Assembly (NCBI GenBank): GCA_964581175.1
Contig: CAZONI010000001.1
Coordinates: forward strand, 66,025 to 130,024
Length of the DNA stretch: 64,000 nucleotides
Direction: 5' to 3'
DNA from: B46-G9 sp964581175
GTDB lineage: Bacteria; Desulfobacterota; DSM-4660; Desulfatiglandales; Desulfatiglandaceae
Below the pieces are notes generated by a model that made no database searches, was not told the origin of the DNA, and was given only the letters and a program-made list of their open reading frames with translations. The position numbers were made by a program, and so were the translations under genes. The stretch's first letter is position 1, and each line of letters opens with the position of its first letter. This document shows, in pieces, positions 8,192 to 17,068 of this stretch.

Positions 8192-9922
8192 ATGTTCAAA
8201 ATCATTCGGGTCAATATGTCGGATCTTTCGGTCAAGAGTGAAAAAATTCCCGAGGTCTACCAGGGACTTGGTGGAAGAGGCCTCACTTCGGCCATCGTGG
8301 CCAACGAAGTGGATCCCCTGTGCTCTCCCATAGGCCCCAACAATAAACTCGTTTTCGCCCCGGGTCTCCTGGGGGGTACCAATTGCGCCAATTCCGGCCG
8401 CATTTCCGTGGGGGGCAAGAGCCCGCTTACGGGAGGCATCAAAGAGGCCAATTCCGGCGGCCAGGCCGGCGGGTATCTATCGAGGCTCGGCATTGCCGCA
8501 ATCGTGATTGAAGGAATGGCCGAACAGGGGAAACTCTACAAGCTCTATGTGGGTAAGGACAAGTATGAACTGACCGAGGCAGATGATCTCAAGGGATTGG
8601 GCAACTATGCCACGGTCGACAAATTGAAGGGCACATTTGGTGAAAAGGCCGGGTTCGTCTCTATCGGCCAGGTTGGGGAAATGAAGCTTCCTGCCGCCAG
8701 CGTCGCCTTTACAGACCGGGAAGTCAGACCCACACGGCACGCGGGGCGCGGTGGTCTCGGCGCCGTCATGGGGTCCAAGGGACTCAAGGCCATCGTTATT
8801 GATCCCGCCGGAGGTGAACCGGCTCCTCTGATGGACAAAGAGGCATTCAAAGCTGCTGCCAAACGATTTGCCAAGGCATTGCAGGAGCACCCGGTCACCA
8901 GCCAAGGCCTCACCAACTACGGGACGGAAATCCTCATCAACATCGTCAATGAGGCCGGCGCCCTGCCCACCCGCAACTTCAGCTCCGGCCGCTTCAAGAA
9001 TGCGGACAACGTAAGCGGGGAAACCCTGAACAAAATCACCCTTGAACGGAAGGGGAATCCGTCCCATGGTTGCATGTCCGGCTGCATCATCCGCTGCTCC
9101 GGCGACTACCTGGACAAGAACGGGGAATATTTCTCAAAATGGCCCGAATACGAGACGGTCTGGGCCTGGGGGCCCAACTGCGAAATCGATGACCTGGATG
9201 CCATTGCCAGGATGGACCGGGCATGTGACGACTTTGGACTGGACACTATCGAGACGGGAAATGCCATTGCGGTGGCCATGGAAGGGGGCGTGAAACCATT
9301 CGGAGACGCAGCGGGCGCGGAAGAACTCCTTGCCGAAATAGGAAAAGGAACCCCCATGGGCCGTATCCTGGGATCCGGCGCTGCAGTAGTGGGAAAGACT
9401 TTCGGAGTAAGAAGGGTCCCGGTGGTCAAGAACCAGGCATTGCCTGCCTATGACCCGCGGGCGGTGAAGGGTGTCGGTGTCACGTATGCCACGTCAACCA
9501 TGGGTGCGGATCACACAGCAGGATATGCGGTCACGGCCAATCTCCTGAACGCGGGCGGCAGCGTGGACCCCCTGAAGGCTGAGGGACAGGTGAAACTGTC
9601 CAAGAGTCTGCAGGTAGCTACCGCTTTCATTGACACCGCCGGGCTCTGCCTGTTCGTGGCCTTCCCGGTCCTGGACATACCGGATGCACTGACAGCCATT
9701 GTGGATATGGTCAATGCCAAGTACGAGCTCTCCCTGACGACAGATGATGTAACCGCCCTTGGTCAACGTGTTCTCAAGATAGAAAGAGATTTTAATGCGA
9801 AGGCGGGATTTACCGCGGCGGATGACCGGCTGCCGGAATTCTTTCGCCAGGAGAAGCTCCCGCCGCATGACGTGGTGTTTGACATCCCCGATGAGGAACT
9901 GGATACGGTCTTCAATTTTTAA
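8192..9922 (+). CDS. aor: Aldehyde:ferredoxin oxidoreductase (tungsten-containing family)
   Basis: The 576-residue enzyme oxidises aldehydes to carboxylates (or reduces acids) with ferredoxin, in the cytoplasm. The N-terminal pterin domain shows YQGLGGRGLT and the GGTNCANSGR...SPLTGGIKEANSGG segment. Iron-sulfur ligands are Cys294, Cys298, Cys302 (CMSGCIIRC) and a later Cys486 (TAGLCLF). The x3-x3 spacing differs from the x2-x3 of the archaeal prototype as I remember it. The longer frame from 8084 is rejected because ATG 8192 has a perfect AAGGAGG. It is divergent from the sulfur-carrier genes, supporting a tungstopterin enzyme. The physiological substrate cannot be told from sequence. Confidence 0.93.
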   Translation: MFKIIRVNMSDLSVKSEKIPEVYQGLGGRGLTSAIVANEVDPLCSPIGPNNKLVFAPGLLGGTNCANSGRISVGGKSPLTGGIKEANSGGQAGGYLSRLGIAAIVIEGMAEQGKLYKLYVGKDKYELTEADDLKGLGNYATVDKLKGTFGEKAGFVSIGQVGEMKLPAASVAFTDREVRPTRHAGRGGLGAVMGSKGLKAIVIDPAGGEPAPLMDKEAFKAAAKRFAKALQEHPVTSQGLTNYGTEILINIVNEAGALPTRNFSSGRFKNADNVSGETLNKITLERKGNPSHGCMSGCIIRCSGDYLDKNGEYFSKWPEYETVWAWGPNCEIDDLDAIARMDRACDDFGLDTIETGNAIAVAMEGGVKPFGDAAGAEELLAEIGKGTPMGRILGSGAAVVGKTFGVRRVPVVKNQALPAYDPRAVKGVGVTYATSTMGADHTAGYAVTANLLNAGGSVDPLKAEGQVKLSKSLQVATAFIDTAGLCLFVAFPVLDIPDALTAIVDMVNAKYELSLTTDDVTALGQRVLKIERDFNAKAGFTAADDRLPEFFRQEKLPPHDVVFDIPDEELDTVFNF

Positions 9923-9936
9923 GCCATATTCCCTCG

Positions 9937-9974
9937 TTTCCCCTGCCCCTGAAGTCTAAAGGGTGCAGGGGAAA
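9937..9974. terminator. Hairpin downstream of AOR (possible terminator)
   Basis: TTTCCCCTGC (9937-9946) pairs with GCAGGGGAAA (9965-9974) to give a 10-bp stem 14 bases after the AOR stop. No U-run follows, so termination is only a possibility. A run of ten G residues lies further on at 10031-10040, between this hairpin and the end of the convergent amidohydrolase gene. Confidence 0.5.
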
Positions 9975-10061
9975 TACAACAAGAACCAGGACCGGCCTTC
10001 GTGGACAAATTCACTGATGGGCCTTGGCTTGGGGGGGGGGTGATTCCCTGTCGCAATTTCC

Positions 10062-10907
10062 TTATTCGTCAAGTCCCAGTAAATCGGCCGCATTTCCCCC
10101 TGCCACCCTGTCCCGTTCGTATGGAGACAGCCCTGCCCCCTCCATCTCCTGCAAATACCTTGAGGGGCTCAACAGTGGGTAATCGCTTCCAAGGAGTATC
10201 TTCCCGAAGCCCACAATGTCTCCGACCGTGCGATAAATCCGGGGCTCATAGAGATACGGGGATGCCGCCGTATCGAACCAGACATTGTTGAGTGCTTCTT
10301 TCACCTCCCTTTTCATGAGGGCAAAAAAGGGGAGTCCGCCACCCCAGTGGGCAAGAACAATTCTATTTGCGGGATACCTTTTGATAAAATCAAAAATCTG
10401 CCCGAGTGTCATGGGTGTTTTCCCGGGATACTGGTGACCCACGGGCTCATTCGTGTGCATGAGCGCGACGGCGCCGGAATCACGGACGATTGCCATCACC
10501 TCTTCCAATGTTCCAGCCACTGCCGCCGTAAGGCCGTCGCCGTATACTGCCAACTCTCCAACGCCGGCAAGCCCGGCTTTGAGGCACCGCTCAGTCTCTC
10601 TGGCCGCTTCCTGCAAAAACGGCGAAAAACAGCACAGGCCGACAAGCCGATCCGGATGCCTCTCAACCGCCTCCAGCACATAATCGTTGTGCCGGCTTGC
10701 AAGTTCGCCGTTCTGCCAGGGAAATCCGAAAATAACCGACTTGTCGATTCCGGCCTCATCCATGTGACACAACAGCTCCGTCACACCGACCATTCTTGCG
10801 CGGGGAGAATCATAGAGCATCTTGAATGCCGGCTCTCCGGCGAAATATTTCGAGCGGTCCTGCCTGAAAGGAGGGGGGAAAACGTGGGTATGAAAGTCTA
10901 TTCTCAT
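10062..10907 (-). CDS. Amidohydrolase family 2 (TIM-barrel metal-dependent hydrolase)
   Basis: The 281-residue product starts with the metal-binding MRIDFHTHVF (HxH). It continues with barrel strands typical of amidohydrolase_2 / ACMSD-like proteins: VALMHTNEP, RIVLAHWGGG, and near the end GSDYPLL, supplying the other His and Asp ligands. Such enzymes hydrolyse or decarboxylate small ring or carboxylate substrates; the substrate here is unknown. The ATG overlaps the TGA of the upstream TlpA-like gene (ATGA), so the two form an operon, though no functional link is obvious. Confidence 0.85.
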   Translation of the reverse strand: MRIDFHTHVFPPPFRQDRSKYFAGEPAFKMLYDSPRARMVGVTELLCHMDEAGIDKSVIFGFPWQNGELASRHNDYVLEAVERHPDRLVGLCCFSPFLQEAARETERCLKAGLAGVGELAVYGDGLTAAVAGTLEEVMAIVRDSGAVALMHTNEPVGHQYPGKTPMTLGQIFDFIKRYPANRIVLAHWGGGLPFFALMKREVKEALNNVWFDTAASPYLYEPRIYRTVGDIVGFGKILLGSDYPLLSPSRYLQEMEGAGLSPYERDRVAGGNAADLLGLDE

Positions 10908-11419
10908 TGCAACAGTGATTCGATGGATTTCTTGAGGACTCCTTGGCGATATCCAATAACCTTGTTTCGTATTTTTCCCTCACGGTCAATGAGAAACATG
11001 GTGGGAATCGCAGGGTTCTCAGTGCCGAAGTAGTCTTTCATGATCTTGTCATCATACCGCAGCACCGTGTAATTCATATCGAATTTTTGCATGAATGCCT
11101 TCAGAAAAAGATCCGAGGCCTCCACGGGATCATCAAGGGAGATCCCAATGACAACAAGGCCCTGGTCCCGAAATTCCTTCTGCAAACCAATAAGTTCAGG
11201 AATGGACATGCGGCAAGGGGGGCACCAGGTCGCCCAGAAATCGAGAACAACAATTTGCCCCTTGAACTGCGAAAGCGATACATCCTTTCCGTTCACGTCT
11301 TTCAGGCTGAAATCGGGAGCCTTCTGCAAGGCGTCCACCTTGCTCTGGCATCCGAAATTGAGGGCTGCCAAGGCAAAGATTGCCCAGCCCACATACAATA
11401 CCAACTTTCTCGGTCTCAT
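10904..11419 (-). CDS. TlpA/ResA-like thioredoxin-fold lipoprotein
   Basis: This 171-residue protein has a hydrophobic signal ending ALNFGC, a likely lipoprotein site near residue 24. The thioredoxin-fold AhpC/TSA-Redoxin domain has the active site WCPPC and cis-proline region NPAIPTMFLI. It is anchored outside the cytoplasmic membrane, where it would reduce disulfides, classically apocytochrome c. ATG 11419 follows AGGAG with five bases spacing; the longer frame from 11473 is less likely. It is co-transcribed with the amidohydrolase. Confidence 0.9.
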   Translation of the reverse strand: MRPRKLVLYVGWAIFALAALNFGCQSKVDALQKAPDFSLKDVNGKDVSLSQFKGQIVVLDFWATWCPPCRMSIPELIGLQKEFRDQGLVVIGISLDDPVEASDLFLKAFMQKFDMNYTVLRYDDKIMKDYFGTENPAIPTMFLIDREGKIRNKVIGYRQGVLKKSIESLLQ

Positions 11420-11599
11420 CGTTACTCCTGGTTTCACTGGCGCCTTCGAGCGAATGAATCCGGTGAAGCTCATAACTCCTCAGGCTCAGAAGCCGGAACG
11501 GTCCTCTCGCCGGATCCCGGCCCCGGAATACCGGGCAGCTAAAAAGGCCTTTTATTTTTATCCCATCTTTATATAATAACGCAAGGGATTTTGCAGACA

Positions 11600-12556
11600 A
11601 TGCAACAGAAGAGCGCCATACTATTCTTACTTACCACTTTTTCGTGTATCACGGCGGCGATGCTCTCATCTTCTCTGGCTGCGGAAAAGGCGGATATCCG
11701 CCATTCGGTTATTGCCGGAACCTGGTACCCGGGAGACCCGCATGATCTCTCCGTCAATCTCGACAAATACCTGTCCGGCTCCCGGAGAGTTCGGCTGGGA
11801 GGAACCCTTCGTGCCATCATTGTGCCGCATGCGGGATACAGGTACTCCGGTGCAGTTGCAGCTCGTGCATATCGACAGCTCGAGGGATCCGGAGTTACCA
11901 CGGTCATCCTCGTTGGACCCAGCCACTATCTGGCCTTCGATGGAGTTTCCGTCAACCTTCAAACCGCCTATGAAACACCGCTGGGGTCCGTTCCTGTGGA
12001 CCAGTCCCTTGCAAGAAAGATCATCGATTCACAAGCTGATTTTCGATGGATCAGACAGGCCCATGCCAGGGAACATTCCCTGGAGATCCAACTCCCCTTT
12101 CTCCAGATAGTCTTGGGAAATTTTCAGATTGTCCCGGTAATCATGGGAACACAGGATTTTTCCACCGCAGAAAGGTTAGCACACACCCTGACGGCCCTGG
12201 TACACGGAAGGAAAGACATCCTCCTCCTCGCCTCCAGCGATCTTTCCCATTACCATACCTCGCGCAGAGCCGGTGTCCTCGATTCCTGCTTTGCCTCCCA
12301 TGTGCTCACCCTTGACGCAAAGGGGCTTGCCCGGGATCTGGCTGCAGGGAAGACCGAGGCATGCGGGGGCGGCCCTGTTATGTGCATACTTCTCACGGCA
12401 AAACTGCTGGGAGCAAAGAACGCTTTGATCCTGGGCCGGGCCGATTCAGGCGAGGCCACCGGAGACAGAAGCAGCGTGGTTGGCTATCTCTCCGCCGCAC
12501 TCGTCACCCCTGCGGCAAACCACCCGGCCACCAGCGAGTTTCCGATCCAGAAATGA
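11600..12556 (+). CDS. MEMO1-family protein with signal peptide (AmmeMemoRadiSam system protein B type)
   Basis: The 318-residue product has an N-terminal hydrophobic signal (about residues 5-27, ending SLAAEKA), then a complete MEMO domain. Its metal-site residues are IIVPHAGYRYSG, GPSHYLAFDG and SSDLSHYH. MEMO proteins resemble class III extradiol dioxygenases; in bacteria they often sit with AMMECR1 and a radical SAM protein, neither of which is seen here. The presence of an export signal on a normally cytoplasmic family is noteworthy. ATG 11600 is chosen; an in-frame TTG lies at 11591. Confidence 0.85.
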   Translation: MQQKSAILFLLTTFSCITAAMLSSSLAAEKADIRHSVIAGTWYPGDPHDLSVNLDKYLSGSRRVRLGGTLRAIIVPHAGYRYSGAVAARAYRQLEGSGVTTVILVGPSHYLAFDGVSVNLQTAYETPLGSVPVDQSLARKIIDSQADFRWIRQAHAREHSLEIQLPFLQIVLGNFQIVPVIMGTQDFSTAERLAHTLTALVHGRKDILLLASSDLSHYHTSRRAGVLDSCFASHVLTLDAKGLARDLAAGKTEACGGGPVMCILLTAKLLGAKNALILGRADSGEATGDRSSVVGYLSAALVTPAANHPATSEFPIQK

Positions 12557-12684
12557 GATATTTTTTTACAAGATCAAGGAAGTCAAGGGATTACGCGGAG
12601 GCGTACTATAATAGTACGCCGCACAAGTGATCTCGCAGATTGACGCAGAGATTGTGAAAAATAGCCATTTATGGATGGAAACTA
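12554..12684. repeat. Repeat element B, copy 2, filling the gap between two convergent stop codons
   Basis: The element reads on the minus strand from the priA stop TAG (12684-12682) through the 37-base block shared with 6050-6086. A near-perfect palindrome follows (12600-12620, GGCGTACTAT-A-ATAGTACGCC), and then a T/A-rich tail reaching the stop codon of the MEMO gene. It thus spans stop to stop. A T-run at about 12561-12567 follows the MEMO stop on the plus strand. The palindrome could act as a two-way terminator. Confidence 0.75.
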
Positions 12685-15138
12685 ACTCATCTGATAGCAA
12701 TCCACGTCCACGCTCAGCTGGACCCCTCTTGACTGCAATCTTCCCTTGAACAAACCTTCAAGCGCCTCCACCAGGTGCCTGATGAGTGCAGCCTGATCAC
12801 CCTTCACCAGAATCTGCCACCGATACTTTCCCTTCACACGAAACAGGGGGGCTTCCGCCGGTCCGAGGATCTTGATTTCCTTTCCCCTCTTTGGCCATCC
12901 GGCAACTATTCCTCTCATTGCCTCTCCAAGGAAGCGGGCTGCCTCAGCCGTTTCCTCCTTGCTGTTTCCCTTGATTCTCAGACACGTCATATGGGAAAAA
13001 GGAGGATATCCCAGTGCCTCCCTGAGTTCCATTTCCTGTGCGAAAAAAGCCTCATAATCATGGCTCACTGCTGTCTTGATGGCGTAATGGTCAACGTTGA
13101 AGGTCTGTACGATCACCCTTCCCTTTTTCGTTCCCCGACCCGCCCTACCGGCCACCTGAGAGAGGATATGGAAGGTCCTTTCTCCCGCTCTGAAATCAGG
13201 AAAGCCGAGAGATAAATCAGCAGCGAGGACACCCACCAGCGTCACATTTGGAAAGTCATACCCTTTGGTGATCATCTGGGTCCCGACCAGGACATCGATC
13301 TCGCCCGCGCCGAATTTCTTGAGAATCTCAAACGCGCTTCCCTTCTTTTTTGTGCTGTCGGTGTCCATCCTCGCCACGCGGACGCCCGGGAACAGCCTGT
13401 GAAGCTCGGCTTCCAATCGTTCGGTTCCAAATCCATATGGTTTCAACCGCCTGCCGCTGCAGGAAGGACAACGCGTATAAAGTACACTATGAAAGCCGCA
13501 ATAATGGCACCTCAAGCAGTTATCCTGATGGTGTATGAGGGCAACATCGCAGTTCGGGCATTGGATTGTCTTGCCGCACGTCAGGCATACATACAGACGG
13601 TGAAAACCCCGGCGATTCAGAAACAAAAGGACCTGATTTTGATTCCCAAGTTCCTCTCGAATGGCCTCCCTGAGCCTGCGGCCGATGATCTCTCCCTTTT
13701 CGCTGCCTTCGGTTTCCGGTCTCATATCCACCATTTCGATTTCCGGGAGGCGCCGCCTCTCCACCCGTTCGGCCATTTGAAGGAGATGATACCGCCCGCA
13801 ATGGGAATGGTGGTAGGACTGAATCGAGGGGGTACCGGAGCCCAAGAGAACTACTGCCTTTTCCATCCTTGCCCTGACCACCGCTGCGTCCCTCGCTTGA
13901 TACCGCGGAGGGTTTTCCTGTTTGTAGGCGGTGTCATGTTCTTCGTCCACGATGATGAGCCCAGGATCCGGGAGCGGTGCCCAAATCGCGGAGCGGGGGC
14001 CGACAACCAGGTCCACTTCTCCTCTGACTGCGCGAATCCACTGGTCATATCTTTCTCCCCGGCTCAAACCGCTGTGGTATAGGGATATTCGATCACCGAG
14101 TCTGGACCTGAAAAGTCCGTACATATAAGAAGCGAGGGAAATTTCAGGAACCATGAGAATTGCTTGCCTGCCTCTTCTGATCATTTCTTCAATAACCCTG
14201 AGGTAGACCTCGGTCTTCCCGCTGCCGGTGATGCCGTGGAGCAGGCAGGCAGAGAACCTTTCCCGTCTGAGCCGCGAATTGAGAAATTCTATCGCAGATG
14301 TCTGTTGTTCCAGCAGTACTTCGGGAAGAACGGGTGGAGCAATAAGTTCTCCGGCGGGGTTTCTGTAAACGGGAGCGTCAACGCATTCCAAAACCCCTCT
14401 TCTCACCCATTTATCGAGCAGATACCTGCCGTTCCCGAACTCCCTGCAGATTTCCGATTGGAGAATACCCCCGCTCGAAAGAACCCGTTCGAGAAATACT
14501 GCTTCGTCCCTGGCGCCGGATCGTGCCGATCCCCGGCCTTCCACAATCTCTTCAAGCTGAATACCATTTCTTGCCTTTATGAATCTTCGCAGGAGAGGGC
14601 GGGGAGGATTCTTTGCGATGCGATCCACGAGCTCCAGCAATCCTTTTTCCCGGAGACGATACACCGTGTGCAGCGGGCGGGGAAGCCGGGCGCCGGGATG
14701 ATCCTTCACCCACAGGAGACACTCTTTTTCCGCAAAAAGGAGCCCTCCTTTTTCCAGTCTTCCAGCACCTGCGGGGGTTATTACCGCACTCCGGTAAGTG
14801 TCCGTATTGATTCCACCGGGGAGGGCATTCTTGATGACCAGCCCGATAGGATGCAGATAATACCGGGAAATCCATTCGAAAAAAGGGATCATGTTTTCGT
14901 GAAACAGGGGAAAAGGATCCAGGATATCCGTAATTTCCTTTAAGGGTTGCCGGATCTCCAGGGAGGGAGCCTCCCCCAGGACATAGCCTGTCACCGTTCT
15001 TTCGCCGAACGGGACCCGCACCCGCATCCCCACGCGTATCTGCGCGATCAACAACTTCGGCACAGTGTATGAGTAAGTATCCGTAACCGGAAGGGAAACG
15101 GCAACTCTGAGGCAGGACCTGTTTCTTGATGCAGTCAA
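12682..15138 (-). CDS. priA: Primosomal protein N' (replication restart helicase PriA)
   Basis: The 818-residue protein has the N-terminal 3'-DNA-binding domain, then a superfamily 2 helicase with Walker A GITGSGKTEVYL (about residue 303) and VDEEHD. Paired zinc-binding Cys clusters lie at about 510-550 (CLTCGKTIQCPNC, CHYCG, CPSC), and the helicase C-terminal motif QVAGRAGRG is present. PriA reloads the replisome at stalled forks. The start is TTG at 15138, overlapping the stop of the upstream gene, with no ATG nearby. The stop TAG begins repeat element B. Confidence 0.96.
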   Translation of the reverse strand: MTASRNRSCLRVAVSLPVTDTYSYTVPKLLIAQIRVGMRVRVPFGERTVTGYVLGEAPSLEIRQPLKEITDILDPFPLFHENMIPFFEWISRYYLHPIGLVIKNALPGGINTDTYRSAVITPAGAGRLEKGGLLFAEKECLLWVKDHPGARLPRPLHTVYRLREKGLLELVDRIAKNPPRPLLRRFIKARNGIQLEEIVEGRGSARSGARDEAVFLERVLSSGGILQSEICREFGNGRYLLDKWVRRGVLECVDAPVYRNPAGELIAPPVLPEVLLEQQTSAIEFLNSRLRRERFSACLLHGITGSGKTEVYLRVIEEMIRRGRQAILMVPEISLASYMYGLFRSRLGDRISLYHSGLSRGERYDQWIRAVRGEVDLVVGPRSAIWAPLPDPGLIIVDEEHDTAYKQENPPRYQARDAAVVRARMEKAVVLLGSGTPSIQSYHHSHCGRYHLLQMAERVERRRLPEIEMVDMRPETEGSEKGEIIGRRLREAIREELGNQNQVLLFLNRRGFHRLYVCLTCGKTIQCPNCDVALIHHQDNCLRCHYCGFHSVLYTRCPSCSGRRLKPYGFGTERLEAELHRLFPGVRVARMDTDSTKKKGSAFEILKKFGAGEIDVLVGTQMITKGYDFPNVTLVGVLAADLSLGFPDFRAGERTFHILSQVAGRAGRGTKKGRVIVQTFNVDHYAIKTAVSHDYEAFFAQEMELREALGYPPFSHMTCLRIKGNSKEETAEAARFLGEAMRGIVAGWPKRGKEIKILGPAEAPLFRVKGKYRWQILVKGDQAALIRHLVEALEGLFKGRLQSRGVQLSVDVDCYQMS

Positions 15139-15848
15139 CGTGTATCTGCAGGCGGAGGCAGGGGAACGTTGAACTCTGCCTTCAGCACAAGATAGCTTTC
15201 CACGGGATCTCCATCCAGAAAATAGTCAATCCTGAATGGAAACCAGCCGTTCTCCACCTTCCTGTAATCGTTGAATCGTACTTGGATATTTCTTGTTCCT
15301 TTGCCGTGAACGGCCCGATAGCTCACGAGGAGGGGGAGGAATCTCTCCTTTTCCATGAGGAGTCGCGGACCTTCCTTTGGGCTCTCTCCGATACAGTAGG
15401 CGATATCTCCATCAAGCCGGGTCAACGAGACAGAGGCCAGGTTAATGCCCCATTCCAAAAGGAGGGTTGACAGGTGCTGCGGACTGTTCGACACCAACAG
15501 TTGCCGGTATGCAGTATCGACATCAAGCCGAAGCGTGTTAATATCTTCCACCGACATGCCCTGCCCCTCTATTTCGGGCGCGATCTGTGAACCCGAAGAT
15601 CCTGGAGACTTGATCCAGACTTGTTCATCGAAGGTCATAGTGGAATTGTTGTCTCCCTCAGCGCCGATCAATCGTGTGGATTGAGACAAAAGCACGGTCT
15701 TGAATCGTGAAAAACGTGCGGACATGCGGTCAAGCAGTTGTTCGACAGGCATGATATAGGCATCTCCATCCTTGCTCATACCGAAACACGATCCTATCAC
15801 CAAGGCCAACACGATAGCAAAAGCAGTCCATTTTCGCTTTTTGCGCAA
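15135..15848 (-). CDS. Exported protein of unknown function, LolA/LolB-like character
   Basis: This 237-residue product has an N-terminal signal (KKRKWTAFAIVLALVIGSCFG, Cys near 21, so possibly a lipoprotein). The mature part is probably beta-rich, with alternating strands and segments such as QVWIKSPG and NGWFPFRIDYFLDGDPVESYLV, as in LolA-like outer-membrane lipoprotein-sorting folds. I do not recognise a named family. TTG 15848 is chosen because AAAGGAGGG lies six bases before it. It sits between plsC and priA and overlaps priA by four bases. Confidence 0.6.
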   Translation of the reverse strand: MRKKRKWTAFAIVLALVIGSCFGMSKDGDAYIMPVEQLLDRMSARFSRFKTVLLSQSTRLIGAEGDNNSTMTFDEQVWIKSPGSSGSQIAPEIEGQGMSVEDINTLRLDVDTAYRQLLVSNSPQHLSTLLLEWGINLASVSLTRLDGDIAYCIGESPKEGPRLLMEKERFLPLLVSYRAVHGKGTRNIQVRFNDYRKVENGWFPFRIDYFLDGDPVESYLVLKAEFNVPLPPPADTR

Positions 15849-15862
15849 CGATAACCCTCCTT

Positions 15863-16579
15863 TCAAGATGCGGGATTACTCTCAAGCCCTTTGAGGATCT
15901 CCCCCCGCACCCGGGCCATTAACGCGTCAACATCTCTTGCGGAATACTGGTTCACAGCAATCGGGGTTCCGACAGAAAGAGAAAAGCGGCCCCGGTTTAT
16001 CCTGAACCTGCCCTTGGGCAAAATACGCTTACTCCCCTTTATGGCCACCGGGACGATATCACTCCCTGATTTCAAAGCCAGTTTAAACCCTCCCCGCTTG
16101 AAGTCTTGCAAATGGCCGTCCACACTCCGCGTTCCCTCCGGAAAAATCAGTACCGAAGCTCCATCTCTTATCCTTTGAGCGGCTTCCTGTATACTCTTTA
16201 CGGCCTTCCTTGGATCGTTTCTCTCTATCCCGATATAGCCGGCGCGCCTCATGGTAAATCCGAATATCGGAATACGCATCAACTCCTGTTTCATGAGGAA
16301 CTTGAAGTCCACCGGCAGGTAGGCCAGCAGTCCCAGGATATCAAAATAGCTCTGATGATTGGCCATGTAAACCCTGGGGACCCCTGCTTCAACGTTCTCG
16401 AACCCGCTTGCGTCCACTTTCACGTTGGACAACCACAGGATCACCCGTGCCCATGGCTTCGCCACATAGAGATGTATGGACCTGCTGCTGAAGCCGAGCA
16501 GGGTAAGGATGAACGCCCAAAGACAGAAAATAAGGGTGTGAAGGATGATAATCGTGTTCAGGCCGAGAAATCTCACCAT
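15863..16579 (-). CDS. plsC: 1-acyl-sn-glycerol-3-phosphate acyltransferase
   Basis: The 238-residue membrane enzyme adds the second acyl chain to make phosphatidic acid. It has an N-terminal hydrophobic segment (IIILHTLIFCLWAFILTLLGF), the acyltransferase HX4D box (NHQSYFD, about residue 73), the phosphate-binding FPEGTRS (about 146), and the GSDIVPVAIKGS block. Length is typical. It heads a minus-strand group with the exported protein and priA. Confidence 0.93.
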   Translation of the reverse strand: MVRFLGLNTIIILHTLIFCLWAFILTLLGFSSRSIHLYVAKPWARVILWLSNVKVDASGFENVEAGVPRVYMANHQSYFDILGLLAYLPVDFKFLMKQELMRIPIFGFTMRRAGYIGIERNDPRKAVKSIQEAAQRIRDGASVLIFPEGTRSVDGHLQDFKRGGFKLALKSGSDIVPVAIKGSKRILPKGRFRINRGRFSLSVGTPIAVNQYSARDVDALMARVRGEILKGLESNPAS

Positions 16580-16792
16580 GTATCAGCCTCCCCAGTACTA
16601 TTGAGCGGATGTTTCACTGTCCATCTCTTGGAATATGAATATTCAGGCATTTCACTCAAAAAAGTGGATCCGCAACACATTGGCATAACGGGACTCCAGC
16701 TCTCAGGTCGGAGTGGAGGAGAAGCCCGCGGAAAAAATGAAAAATTCTCGTGACACGCGTTTTGTACAGTCATCCACATTGATATTAATTGA

Positions 16793-16821
16793 TTGACATA
16801 TGAAATTATTTATGCTATCAA
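16793..16821 (+). promoter_or_regulatory. Sigma-70-type promoter for the 61-aa Cys protein
   Basis: TTGACA at 16793-16798 and TATCAA at 16816-16821 are separated by 17 bases. They sit in an AT-rich island (about 16790-16860) that contrasts with its surroundings. The promoter lies 54 bases before the ATG at 16876. The rest of the 16580-16875 gap shows nothing recognisable. Confidence 0.6.
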
Positions 16822-16875
16822 AGTTTATAATTAACATATAATTAACTATAATTACTTACACCTTTGGAGAATATG

Positions 16876-17061
16876 ATGACCGGCTATATCGTATGTCCAA
16901 ACAAGAGAAGTGCCCCGCGGGTAAACGTGCTTGTCTGCCGGGAGCGCTGCCCGATGAAGGAAGAGTGCCCGGCGTATGCCGCGTATGTCGAAATGCTCCT
17001 GACGGAAACGGCTCTTTCTTCACATCTGGAAACCCAAAAGGTTGTCGCGGTTGCTTCCTGA
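16876..17061 (+). CDS. Small conserved Cys-containing protein (61 aa)
   Basis: The sequence MTGYIVCPNKRSAPRV... contains Cys7, Cys21, Cys25 and Cys31 (VCRERCPMKEECPAY), a spacing suited to a zinc or iron site. I have the impression of a recurrent small family in delta-proteobacteria with the pattern CPNKR...CR-C--K--C-AY, but it carries no assigned function. ATG 16876 lies six bases after GGAG. A sigma-70-like promoter precedes it and the gene stands alone, convergent with the next kinase gene. Confidence 0.65.
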   Translation: MTGYIVCPNKRSAPRVNVLVCRERCPMKEECPAYAAYVEMLLTETALSSHLETQKVVAVAS

Positions 17062-17068
17062 GGCTGAG

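Noticed and set aside
8477..9067. 196-codon minus-strand frame within the AOR gene
   Set aside because: Lies entirely opposite conserved AOR sequence and shows no protein features.
10031..10040. Run of ten G residues as a possible phase-variation tract
   Set aside because: It lies between convergent gene ends, outside any coding region or obvious promoter, so slippage would have no clear effect; it may also be a sequencing artefact.
13399..14082. 227-codon plus-strand frame opposite priA
   Set aside because: No recognisable domain; priA on the other strand has all helicase and zinc motifs across this stretch.
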